Shown: positions 33,472 to 41,216 of the stretch, one piece after another
Position numbering within the stretch: the stretch's first letter is position 1
How the letters are laid out: each line of letters begins with the position of its first letter
Source: Microbacteriaceae bacterium
Lineage (GTDB): Bacteria > Actinomycetota > Actinomycetes > Actinomycetales > Microbacteriaceae
Length of the DNA stretch: 64,000 nucleotides
NCBI GenBank assembly: GCA_003852775.1
Contig: RDDZ01000035.1
Coordinates: 1-64,000, forward strand
Reading direction: 5' to 3'
Translations under genes and position numbers: made by a program
The notes under the pieces: model-generated
Told to the model about the DNA's origin: nothing
Databases searched by the model: none
Seen by the model: the letters and a program-made list of their open reading frames with translations, nothing else

Positions 33472-34839
33472 ATGTACGAGGACCGCGCGCGTCTCACGAG
33501 GCTGTGGGAGGCGGAGCTGGAGACGTTCCGACGGCTCCACCCGCGCTCCGGGCAGCTCTGGGAGCAGGCCAAGGCCCACCTCCCCGGGGGTGTGCCGATG
33601 CTGTGGATGTCGAAGTGGCCGGGCGACTGGCCCCTCTACGTCGAGGAGGCGAAGGGCGCCCACTTCCGGTGCGCCGACGGGATCGACCACGTCGATCTGT
33701 GCCTCGGCGACACGGGGGCGATGGTCGGCCACGCACCCGAGGCCTCCGTCGCCGCGATCACCGAGCGCCTCGCGAAGGGCTCGACCTTCATGCTGCCGAC
33801 GGAGGACGCGGCGGTCGCCGCATCCCTCCTCGCGGAGCGCTTCGGGCTGCCCGAGTGGCAGTTCACGCTCTCGGCGACCGACGCGAACCGCCACGTGCTG
33901 CGCTACGCCCGCCAGGCCACCGGCCGGCGGAAGGTGCTCGTGATCGACTACTGCTATCACGGCACCGTCGACGAGGCGTACGCGACGCTCGACGACGACG
34001 GCCGTGTCGTGTCGCGTCGCCGCAACATCGGCCCGCCTGTGCCGCTCGACGAGACGACCGTCGTCGTGGCGTTCGACGACATCGCGGGTCTCGAGGCCGC
34101 CCTCGAGACGGGCGAGGTGGCCGCGGTGCTCGCCGAGCCCGCCATGACCAACATCGGCATCGTGCTCCCGCCGGACGGATGGCACGAGGCCGTGCGGGCG
34201 GCGTGCGACCGCACGGGCACGATCCTCGTGATCGACGAGACGCACACGCTGTGCGCGGGCCCCGGCGGCATGACCGCGCGCGACGGCCTGCGCCCGGACG
34301 TCGTGGTCGTCGGCAAGACGATCGGCGGCGGCATCCCCGCGGCCGCGTGGGGCATGACGAGCGAGCTCGCGCAGCGCGTGCGCGACAGTCTCGACTGGGC
34401 GGGCGAGGGCCGCGAGGACCTCGACGTCGGGGGAGTGGGCGGCACGCTCGCCGGCAACGCCGTGTCGATGGCCGGCATCCGCGCGACGCTGAGCCAGGTG
34501 CTCACGCCCGAGGTCTACCCCGGCATGATCGACCGCGCGACGGAGTGGACCGCGGGCGTGCAGGCCGCGATCGACGAGTTCGGGGCGCCGTGGCAGGTGA
34601 CCCAACTCGGCTGCCGTGCCGAGTACAGCTTCCGCCCGACCGCGCCCGCCAACGGCCGGGAGGCCGCGGAGGCCGACGACTTCGAGCTGCAGCAGTACCT
34701 GCACCTGCACGCCCTCAACCGGGGCATCCTCATCACGCCGTTCCACAACATGGCGCTCATGTCTCCCGCGACCACCTCGGAGGACGTGGCGCGCCACACG
34801 GAGGCGTTCCGCGAGGCCGTGGCGTCGCTCTTCGGCTGA
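33472..34839 (+). CDS. Class III PLP-dependent aminotransferase linked to the pot operon
   Basis: Transaminase of 455 residues, of the glutamate-1-semialdehyde aminomutase-like branch. The Asp binding PLP is in ILVIDETHTLCAGPGG, and the Schiff-base Lys in VVVGKTIGGGIPAAAWG. The N-terminal LWEQAKAHLPGGVPMLWMSKWPGDWPLYVEEAKGAHF is a variant of the aminomutase start. A hemL role is unlikely because the gene sits 2 bp after potC and shares no heme-gene context. A role in deaminating the imported amine is inferred. ATG 33472; the ORF-track upstream part is a shadow. Confidence 0.88.
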   Translation: MYEDRARLTRLWEAELETFRRLHPRSGQLWEQAKAHLPGGVPMLWMSKWPGDWPLYVEEAKGAHFRCADGIDHVDLCLGDTGAMVGHAPEASVAAITERLAKGSTFMLPTEDAAVAASLLAERFGLPEWQFTLSATDANRHVLRYARQATGRRKVLVIDYCYHGTVDEAYATLDDDGRVVSRRRNIGPPVPLDETTVVVAFDDIAGLEAALETGEVAAVLAEPAMTNIGIVLPPDGWHEAVRAACDRTGTILVIDETHTLCAGPGGMTARDGLRPDVVVVGKTIGGGIPAAAWGMTSELAQRVRDSLDWAGEGREDLDVGGVGGTLAGNAVSMAGIRATLSQVLTPEVYPGMIDRATEWTAGVQAAIDEFGAPWQVTQLGCRAEYSFRPTAPANGREAAEADDFELQQYLHLHALNRGILITPFHNMALMSPATTSEDVARHTEAFREAVASLFG

Positions 34840-34848
34840 CGCCCGCGG

Positions 34849-35772
34849 TCAGAACGCGACGCGGAGCGTCGTGTACGGGTCGGCGAGGGCCGCGAGCGTC
34901 TCGTCGGCGACCTCGCGCGCCAGCAGCCCCTCGCGCACGAGGAGCTCGAGACCCACGGGCGTCGTGGGCCGGTGCGCCCCGTCGAGCGCCTTGACCGCGA
35001 CGGCCTCGCCCGCGGGCGTCACGAGCACGAGCACGCCCTCGGCGCCGAGCTTCGCGACGAGGCCCGTGCGTTCGATCGTGACCGTGTTGCTGCGTCCGGG
35101 GCCGTCGATCGCCCAGGGGTGACGGCGGATGCTGTCGCCCAGCCGTGTGCCGGCGCGCGCGGCGCGGGAGGCGAGGCGCGCGAGACCGGTGAGGCTGAGC
35201 GTCGGCACGGGCGCGCCGCATCCGTCGACCCCGACGTGGTGGATCGTCTCCGCGGCGAGGCCCTCGACCGTCGTCAGCACCTGCTGCTGCAGCGGATGCC
35301 GCGGGTGGAGGTAGCCGTCGAGGTCCCAGCCGCGCGCGACGCACGCGGCGAGGAACGAGGCGTGCTTGCCGGAGCAGTTCATCGTGATCCGCCGCGGCTC
35401 CGTCACGGCTCGACGGGCGGCGGAGTCGCCGGGCCAGTCCGGCGGGCATCCGAGCGCTGCCTCGTCGAGGCGCGCACCCGCGAGCATGCGCTCCACGACG
35501 GCGACGTGCGCGGGCGTCCCCGCGTGGCTCGCCGCCGAGAGCACCGTCTGCTCCTCGTCGAACGTGACCCCGAGCAGCTCGACGGCCGTCGCCTGCCCCA
35601 GCTTGAGCGTCGAGCGCGGGTAGACGAGCGCCGACGGGTCGCCGAGCGCGCGCACGACCGAGCCCTCGGCGTCGACGAGCACGGCCGCGCCGAGATGGCG
35701 CGACTCGGGCACGCCCGAGCGCTCGACGAGCGCGAGCTCGACCGAGGACGCCGCGTCGAGCGGACCGGTCAC
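34849..35772 (-). CDS. L-asparaginase II family protein
   Basis: Asparaginase of the PF06089 family (Rhizobium etli-type), 307 residues, hydrolysing asparagine to aspartate and ammonia. Conserved stretches include RSGVPESRHLGAAVLVDAEGSVV, YPRSTLKLGQA, NCSGKHASFLAACVARGWDLDGYLHPRHPLQQQV and VDGCGAPVPTLSLTGLARLASR. The GTG start at 35772 overlaps the gabT stop by four bases (GTGA), so it is the second gene of a gabT-asparaginase operon. The ORF-track N-terminal extension is a shadow of gabT. Fits the nitrogen-scavenging character of the region. Confidence 0.88.
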   Translation of the reverse strand: MTGPLDAASSVELALVERSGVPESRHLGAAVLVDAEGSVVRALGDPSALVYPRSTLKLGQATAVELLGVTFDEEQTVLSAASHAGTPAHVAVVERMLAGARLDEAALGCPPDWPGDSAARRAVTEPRRITMNCSGKHASFLAACVARGWDLDGYLHPRHPLQQQVLTTVEGLAAETIHHVGVDGCGAPVPTLSLTGLARLASRAARAGTRLGDSIRRHPWAIDGPGRSNTVTIERTGLVAKLGAEGVLVLVTPAGEAVAVKALDGAHRPTTPVGLELLVREGLLAREVADETLAALADPYTTLRVAF

Positions 35773-37121
35773 GCGCCCGCCGCGGCGAACGACTCCTCGA
35801 GCACCGCGACGGCGTCGGCGAGGAGGTCGTCGGTCAGCGCGAGGCTCGGCAGGAAGCGGAGCACGTTGCCGTAGGTGCCGGCGGTCAGCACGAGCACGCC
35901 GCGCTGGGCCGCCTCGGCCGCGATCTTGGCGGGAAGGTCGGCGCGGGGCTCGTGAGTCTCGGGGTCGAGCAGCTCGACCGCGAGCATCGCGCCCTTGCCC
36001 CGCACCTCGGCGATGACGGGGAAGCGCTCGCGCAGGGCCTCGAGCGCACGCCGCAGGCCCGCCTCGATGCGCTGCGCCTCGGCGAGGAGCCCGTCGCGCT
36101 CGATGCGCTCGAACACCGCGACGGCCGCCGCGCACGCGACGGGGTTGCCGCCGAAGGTGCCGCCGAGGCCCCCGGGCTGGGAGGCGTCCATGATCTCGGC
36201 GCGGCCCGTGACGCCCGCGAGCGGCAGGCCGCCCGCGATGCCCTTGGCCGAGAGCACGAGGTCGGGGACGAGGCCGAAGTGCTCGCTCGCGAAGTAGGCG
36301 CCCGTGCGGGCCATGCCCGACTGGATCTCGTCGGCGATGAAGACGACGCCGTTCGCGGTGCACCACTCCTGGAGGGCGGGCAGATAGCCCTGGGCGGGCA
36401 CGATGAAGCCGCCCTCGCCCTGGATGGGCTCGACGACGAGGCACGCGAGATCCGCGGCGCCGACCGTCTTCTCGAGGTAGCCGATCGTGCGCTTCGCGGC
36501 CTCCGCGCCCGACAGTCCGTCGTGGAGCGGGTAGGAGTTCGGGGCGCGGTAGATGTCGCCCGCGAACGGGCCGTAGCCCGCCGCGTACGGCATCGCCTTG
36601 AAGTTCATGGCCATCGTGAGGTTCGTGCGGCCGTGGTACGCGTGCTCGAGCACGGCGACGCCGCGGCGACCGGTGAACCTGCGGGCGATCTTGACGCCGT
36701 TCTCGACGGCCTCCGCGCCCGAGTTGACGAGCACGGTCTTCTTCGCGAAGTCGCCGGGGGTGTGCGCGGCGAGGAGCTCGGCGACGCGCACGTACTCCTC
36801 GTAGGGCGTGATCGTGAAGAGCGTGTGGGTGACCTGGGTGAGCTGGGCGGCCGCGGCGGCGACGACCGCGCCGTCCGTGTGGCCGATCGTCGTGACGCCG
36901 ATGCCCGCGCCGAGGTCGATGAACTGGTTGCCGTCGACGTCGACGAGGATCGCGCCGTGCGCGCGCTCGATGAAGACGGGCAGGGCGCTCGAGACGCCGT
37001 CCGAGACGACCTGGCGACGTCGCTCCTGGAACTCGTTCGACCGCGGTCCGGGGATCGCGGTGACGACGCGGCGCTCGAGCTCGAGCGGCGCTACCGTGGG
37101 AGGGGTCAGCGTGTCGGTCAT
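35769..37121 (-). CDS. gabT: 4-aminobutyrate--2-oxoglutarate transaminase (copy 1)
   Basis: PLP enzyme of 450 residues converting GABA and 2-oxoglutarate to succinate semialdehyde and glutamate. VNSGAEAVENGVKIARRFTGRRGVAVLEHAYHGRTNLTMAM and VFIADEIQSGMARTG are typical of GabT, and the Schiff-base Lys is in LSAKGIAGGLPLAGVTGRAEIMD. ATG 37121 is preceded by TAGGAT-N7, so the transcript is nearly leaderless; the ORF-track start 37217 is too far upstream. A second, clearly related copy lies at 38790-40112. It is divergent from the osmC-like gene. Confidence 0.93.
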   Translation of the reverse strand: MTDTLTPPTVAPLELERRVVTAIPGPRSNEFQERRRQVVSDGVSSALPVFIERAHGAILVDVDGNQFIDLGAGIGVTTIGHTDGAVVAAAAAQLTQVTHTLFTITPYEEYVRVAELLAAHTPGDFAKKTVLVNSGAEAVENGVKIARRFTGRRGVAVLEHAYHGRTNLTMAMNFKAMPYAAGYGPFAGDIYRAPNSYPLHDGLSGAEAAKRTIGYLEKTVGAADLACLVVEPIQGEGGFIVPAQGYLPALQEWCTANGVVFIADEIQSGMARTGAYFASEHFGLVPDLVLSAKGIAGGLPLAGVTGRAEIMDASQPGGLGGTFGGNPVACAAAVAVFERIERDGLLAEAQRIEAGLRRALEALRERFPVIAEVRGKGAMLAVELLDPETHEPRADLPAKIAAEAAQRGVLVLTAGTYGNVLRFLPSLALTDDLLADAVAVLEESFAAAGA

Positions 37122-37162
37122 GGCTGCGATCCTACCTCTGCGCCCGGGTGCTCGGAGATGCT

Positions 37163-37198
37163 GATTCCGCAGCCGTGGCCTACTGAGAGTGAGGAATC
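37163..37198. promoter_or_regulatory. Widely spaced GATTCC...GGAATC arms between gabT and the osmC-like gene
   Basis: GATTCC at 37163-37168 and GGAATC at 37193-37198 form an inverted pair with a 24-bp spacer. The arms match those in the ald/potD region. May be two half-sites of a shared regulator; chance is not excluded. Confidence 0.3.
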
Positions 37199-37200
37199 GC

Positions 37201-37689
37201 ATGCGCCACCGCCACAACTATGCGGTTTCCGTCGAATGGACGGGGAATCGCGGCACCGGCACGTCCGGCTACCGCGACTACGGGCGCGACCACATCGTGC
37301 GCGCGGAGGGCAAGCTCCACGAGCTCGCCGGGTCGAGCGACCGGGTCTTCCACGGCGACCGGGAGCGCTGGAACCCCGAGGAGCTCCTGCTCGCCGCTCT
37401 CAGCCAGTGCCACCTGCTGAGCTACCTGCACGTCGCCTCGTCGCGCGGCATCGTCGTCGTGGCCTACACGGACGACGCGACGGGCGTCATGGAGCAGACC
37501 GCGGACGGCGGCGGGCACTTCACGGAGGCGACGCTCCGGCCCGTCGTGACGATCGCCGCGGGCGACCCCGCGGACGCGCTCGACGCGCACCACGAGGCGG
37601 CCCGGAAGTGCTTCATCGCGGCGTCGGTCGCCTTCCCGGTGCGCCACGAGCCGCGGATCGTGCTCGCCGACGACCCGGCGAACGCCTAG
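37201..37689 (+). CDS. OsmC/Ohr family protein
   Basis: Peroxiredoxin-like protein of 162 residues that reduces organic hydroperoxides with a Cys pair. The peroxidatic Cys is in LLAALSQCHLLSYLHVA and the resolving Cys in ARKCFIAASVAFPV, the standard OsmC arrangement. The N-terminal YAVSVEWTGNRGTGTSGYRDYGRDH is the dimer-swap strand region. ATG 37201 is chosen because GTGAGG lies about seven bases upstream; the ORF-track GTG 37189 is part of that ribosome-binding site. Possibly protects against peroxide from amine oxidation; this is inferred. Confidence 0.9.
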   Translation: MRHRHNYAVSVEWTGNRGTGTSGYRDYGRDHIVRAEGKLHELAGSSDRVFHGDRERWNPEELLLAALSQCHLLSYLHVASSRGIVVVAYTDDATGVMEQTADGGGHFTEATLRPVVTIAAGDPADALDAHHEAARKCFIAASVAFPVRHEPRIVLADDPANA

Positions 37690-37699
37690 GCTCCGGGGC

Positions 37700-38782
37700 T
37701 CAGCCCTCGGGCGCCGAGCGGCTGTCGAGCTGCGAGTACAGCTCGGCGCGCTGGGCGTCGAGCGTCTTCAGCTCCTCGATCTTGGCGTTGTAGGCGTCCA
37801 CGTCGGCGTTGAGCTGGAGGCGGTCGGCCTCGAGCGCCTCCTGTCGGGCGATGAGCGCCCCGCGCTCGCGCTGGAACTGCTCCTGCGACGCGAAGCCCCC
37901 GACGGTGTCGGCGCGCCGGTTGAAGTCCGCGATGTCGGCCTCGAGCCGCGCGATGGCCGCGTCGTAGGCGGCGGAGCGCTGCTCGAGGTCGGCGAGGGCC
38001 GCATCGAGCTCGGCGCTCAGCTGCTCGATGCGCTCGGAGTACTCGTCGATCTGCGCGGTGCGCTCCCGCTCGAACGCGACCACCCGCGCGCGGTCGGCGA
38101 AGATCTCCGCGTAGTGCGCCTCGAGCTCGGCGGGGAGCCCCTCGTAGCCGGTGCCCACGCGCGAGTGCCACTCGTCGGCGTGTTGGCGCTCCGCATAGCC
38201 GGCGACCGTCGCGATGTTGGGGTCGTCCTCGTCGAGCCCGGCCACGACCTCGGCGACGAGGGCGTCGATGCGCGAACGCTCGTCGCGCGACATCCGCTCG
38301 TACACCGCGTGCAGCAGCTCGTGGGCGGCGGTCGCCTCGACGGTCCCGGCGAGACGCTCGTCGGTCACGTCGTAGATGTAGATCGTGCCGCTGCCGTAGC
38401 AGCCGAGCACGACGCCCGCCTCGAGGGGGCAGTGCTCCTGGAAGTCGGATGCCGCGTCGATGCGCGGACGGCTCGCGAAGAAGATGCGACGGCCCGTCTC
38501 GGTGAGGGTCAGGCGCTCCGCGAGCTGCTCGATGCGCTCGGGCTGGGGTTCCGTCCAGACGACCCACTGATCGGCCCACGCCTGCCGGCGCTGCGCGTCC
38601 CACGGCTGCGCGACGAGGGCGCCGACCGCGAGGGCGGCCACGAGCACGCCCGCGATCCAGCGCCCGACGCGTCGTCGGCGGCGGCGCGGGCGCAGCAGCG
38701 GCACCTCCGCGCCCGGGCCCTCGTCGGGCCGGGGGAACGGATCCGTCGCCGCGGGGCGGAGGTCGGCGAACTCGTCGGCCAT
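37700..38782 (-). CDS. Membrane-anchored HELLH zincin-like coiled-coil protein, family unrecognised
   Basis: Unrecognised protein of 360 residues. Polybasic RPRRRRRRVGRW leads into a single span (IAGVLVAALAVGALVAQP, residues 43-60), so the bulk is extracytoplasmic. HELLH at residues 154-158 (TVEATAAHELLHAVYERM) is a zincin HExxH motif. Glu226 and Asp230 in EAHYAEIFADRA could supply the third zinc ligand and a following Asp, as in gluzincins. Cys118 and Cys128 may form a disulfide. Residues about 240-350 are a long coiled coil (RIEQLSAELDAALADLEQR). It starts eight bases after AAGGA, just after the stop of gabT copy 2. Peptidase activity is a prediction. Confidence 0.78.
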   Translation of the reverse strand: MADEFADLRPAATDPFPRPDEGPGAEVPLLRPRRRRRRVGRWIAGVLVAALAVGALVAQPWDAQRRQAWADQWVVWTEPQPERIEQLAERLTLTETGRRIFFASRPRIDAASDFQEHCPLEAGVVLGCYGSGTIYIYDVTDERLAGTVEATAAHELLHAVYERMSRDERSRIDALVAEVVAGLDEDDPNIATVAGYAERQHADEWHSRVGTGYEGLPAELEAHYAEIFADRARVVAFERERTAQIDEYSERIEQLSAELDAALADLEQRSAAYDAAIARLEADIADFNRRADTVGGFASQEQFQRERGALIARQEALEADRLQLNADVDAYNAKIEELKTLDAQRAELYSQLDSRSAPEG

Positions 38783-38789
38783 GGCGTCC

Positions 38790-40112
38790 TTACAGGGCGG
38801 CGAGGGCCTCTTCGAGCACGCCCGCGGCGTCGTCGATCAGCTCGTCGCTGATGACGACGCTCGGCAGCAGCCGCAGCACGGAGTCCCACGAGCCCGCGTC
38901 GAGCGGGACGACGCCGTTCGCGGTCGCGTGACGCAGCACCGCGCTGAGCGCCGGGGCGTTGGGCGTCGTGGTGCCGGGCTCGACGAGCTCGATGCCGAAC
39001 ATCGCGCCCTTGCCGCGCACCTCGCCGACGACGCCGAAGCGCTCGGGCCAGTCGCCGATCCGGGCCCGGATGCTGCGCTCGACGCGCTGGGCCTCGGCGA
39101 TGAGCCCGTCGCGCTCGATGATCTCGAACACCTTGAGGGCGGCGGCCGTCGAGACGGGGTTGCCGCCGAAGGTGCCGCCGATGCCGCCGGGCTGCACGGC
39201 GTCCATGATGTCGGCCCGGCCGGTGACCGCGGCGAGCGGGAGGCCGCCCGCGATGCCCTTGGCGGTCGTGACGAGGTCGGGCACGACGCCGTGGTGCTCG
39301 ATCGAGTACCACGCGCCCGTGCGGGCGATGCCGGCCTGGATCTCGTCGGCGACGAAGACGATGCCGTTCTCCTCGCAGAAGCGCTTGATGGCCGCGAAGT
39401 AGCCCGGAGCGGGGATGACGATGCCGCCGTCGCCCTGGATCGGCTCGGCGAAGAACGCCGCCACCTCGGTCGCGCCGATGTGGGTCTGGATGTAGTCGAT
39501 CGTGCGGGCCGCGGCCTCCTCGCCCGTGAGCCCGTCGCGGAACGGGTAGGAGACGGGCACCGAGTACAGCTCGCCGGGGAAGGGGCCCATGCCCGCGCGC
39601 TCCGGCCACGGGCGGTACGTCATCGCCATCGTGAGGTTGGTGCGGCCGTGGAAGGCGTGGTCGAGGCTCACGATCGCGCGGCGGCCGGTGAAGCGGCGCG
39701 CGATCTTGACGGCGTTCTCGACGGCCTCCGCGCCCGAGTTCACGAGGATCGTGTGCTTCTCGAAGTCGCCGGGGGTGATCTCGGCGAGCTTCTCGGCGAC
39801 GCGCACGTAGTTCTCGTACGGGGTCACGGTGAAGAGCGTGTGCGTGAGCTTCGCGGCCTGCTCGGCCACGGCCTCCGCGACCTCGGGGTGGGCGTGGCCG
39901 ATCGTGGTCACGCCGATGCCGCAGCCCAGGTCGATGAGCTGGTTGCCGTCGACGTCGACGAGGATCGCGCCCGCGCCGTGGTCCATGTAGATGTTGGCGA
40001 GGGTCCCGGCGCCGCGGGAGACGGATGCGACGCGGCGCTCCTGCAGGGCGCGGGACTTGGGGCCGGGGAGTTCGGTGACGAGCTTGCGCTCCTGGGGCAC
40101 GCTGAAGGCCAT
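38790..40112 (-). CDS. gabT: 4-aminobutyrate--2-oxoglutarate transaminase (copy 2)
   Basis: Second GabT paralogue, 440 residues. It shares VDVDGNQLIDLGCGIGVTTIGHAH, VNSGAEAVENAVKIARRFTGRRA, VFVADEIQAGIARTGAW and the PLP lysine segment TTAKGIAGGLPLAAVTGRADIMD with copy 1. The two differ mainly at the N- and C-termini and in the substrate-loop region (YSVPVSYPFRDGL versus YRAPNSYPLHDGL). ATG 40112 follows TAGACT-N6, a leaderless promoter. The HELLH protein gene starts 7 bp downstream and is probably co-transcribed. One copy may prefer another omega-amine such as 5-aminovalerate; that cannot be told from sequence. Confidence 0.93.
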   Translation of the reverse strand: MAFSVPQERKLVTELPGPKSRALQERRVASVSRGAGTLANIYMDHGAGAILVDVDGNQLIDLGCGIGVTTIGHAHPEVAEAVAEQAAKLTHTLFTVTPYENYVRVAEKLAEITPGDFEKHTILVNSGAEAVENAVKIARRFTGRRAIVSLDHAFHGRTNLTMAMTYRPWPERAGMGPFPGELYSVPVSYPFRDGLTGEEAAARTIDYIQTHIGATEVAAFFAEPIQGDGGIVIPAPGYFAAIKRFCEENGIVFVADEIQAGIARTGAWYSIEHHGVVPDLVTTAKGIAGGLPLAAVTGRADIMDAVQPGGIGGTFGGNPVSTAAALKVFEIIERDGLIAEAQRVERSIRARIGDWPERFGVVGEVRGKGAMFGIELVEPGTTTPNAPALSAVLRHATANGVVPLDAGSWDSVLRLLPSVVISDELIDDAAGVLEEALAAL

Positions 40113-40118
40113 GCCTCG

Positions 40119-40124
40119 AGTCTA
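40119..40124 (-). promoter_or_regulatory. -10 element TAGACT of a leaderless gabT promoter
   Basis: On the minus strand TAGACT-N6-ATG precedes gabT copy 2. Confidence 0.6.
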
Positions 40125-40228
40125 GGCGCGGTCTCCTGGGGGCCCGCCGACCGCGCCGCGCAGACACACACCCGGTACCGAGGAACCATGGGGCAGGATG
40201 GAGCGTCCCGCAACCTCGAGGAGTACCC

Positions 40229-41191
40229 GTGCGCCGTGCACTGCCCGTTCTGACCGTCGCCGCACTCGCGGTCGCCCTCACCGGGTGCGCCGGCGAGCCC
40301 GAGGCTCCGTCGTCCGAGCCCTCGGGTTCGGCTGCCGGTGAGCGCGTCTGCGCCTCCGCCGGGGAGGGCACGGACAAGGTCGACGTGACCGGCGAGTTCG
40401 GCTCCGTCCCGACCGTCACGGTCGACGCGCCCCTCGAGGTCACCGAGACGCAGCGCCGCGTGCTCATCGAGGGCGAGGGCGCTCCGGCCGCCTACGGCGA
40501 CACCGTGCGCGTCGACTTCACGCTCTACAACGGCACGACCGGCGAGGTCGCCACCCAGACGGACTACGACGCGGCCACCGCGGCGGAGTTCCTGCTCAAC
40601 GAGGCCGCGTTCATCCCGGGCCTCGTCAAGACGATCGAGTGCTCGAAGCCGGGCGCGCGCGTCGTCGGGGTCGTTCCCTCGTCGCAGGCGTTCGGCGAGA
40701 ACGGCCTCGCCGACTTCAACATCTCGGCGGGCGACACCGTCGTGTTCGTCGTCGACGTGCTCGAGATCGTGCCGCCGCTCACGCCCGCCGCGTGGACCGA
40801 CGGCGTGCCGCAGGTCGAGCGCGACGGTGACGGAGTGCCGACGGTGACGCTGCCCGGGGGCGACGCCCCGACGGAGCTGCTCGAGGCCGTGCTCGAGGAG
40901 GGCGACGGAGAGACCGTCGTCGCGGGCGACAGCGTGACGCTCGACTACCAGGGCACGAGCTGGGAGACCGGAGAGGTCTTCGACCAGAGCTTCGGACGCA
41001 GCCCCGCGACCTTCGCGACGACCCAGGTCGTCGAGGGCTTCGGTGCGGCGCTCGTGGGTCAGAAGGTCGGCTCGACCGTCATCGTCGTGATCCCGCCGGA
41101 GCTCGCCTACGGCACGGACCCGCAGGCCCACCAGCTCGGCGGGCAGACGCTCGTGTTCCTCATCGACATCCTGGGCGTCAACGGCTCCTGA
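40229..41191 (+). CDS. Lipoprotein with two FKBP-type peptidyl-prolyl isomerase domains
   Basis: Secreted folding factor of 320 residues. The signal peptide ends in the lipobox VALTGC (Cys about residue 20). A first, divergent FKBP domain spans about 70-180 (GDTVRVDFTLYNGTTGEV, FIPGLVKTIECSKPGARVVGVVP). A canonical second domain is at about 215-318 (GDSVTLDYQGTSWETGEVFDQSFGRSPATF, VVEGFGAALVGQKVGSTVIVVIPPELAYG). Only the second keeps most of the proline-binding positions, so the first may be a chaperone-like module. GTG 40229 is preceded by GAGGAG. Stands alone upstream of dxr. Confidence 0.9.
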   Translation: MRRALPVLTVAALAVALTGCAGEPEAPSSEPSGSAAGERVCASAGEGTDKVDVTGEFGSVPTVTVDAPLEVTETQRRVLIEGEGAPAAYGDTVRVDFTLYNGTTGEVATQTDYDAATAAEFLLNEAAFIPGLVKTIECSKPGARVVGVVPSSQAFGENGLADFNISAGDTVVFVVDVLEIVPPLTPAAWTDGVPQVERDGDGVPTVTLPGGDAPTELLEAVLEEGDGETVVAGDSVTLDYQGTSWETGEVFDQSFGRSPATFATTQVVEGFGAALVGQKVGSTVIVVIPPELAYGTDPQAHQLGGQTLVFLIDILGVNGS

Positions 41192-41204
41192 TCCGGCCGC
41201 TCGC

Positions 41205-41210
41205 TAGGCT
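41205..41210 (+). promoter_or_regulatory. -10 element TAGGCT of the dxr leaderless promoter
   Basis: TAGGCT-N6-ATG ahead of dxr. Confidence 0.6.
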
Positions 41211-41216
41211 CGCGGC

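Noticed and set aside
38790-40112. gabT copy 2 as a recent tandem duplication of copy 1
   Set aside because: The copies differ at many positions in the substrate loops and termini and are separated by an unrelated gene, so the divergence is old.
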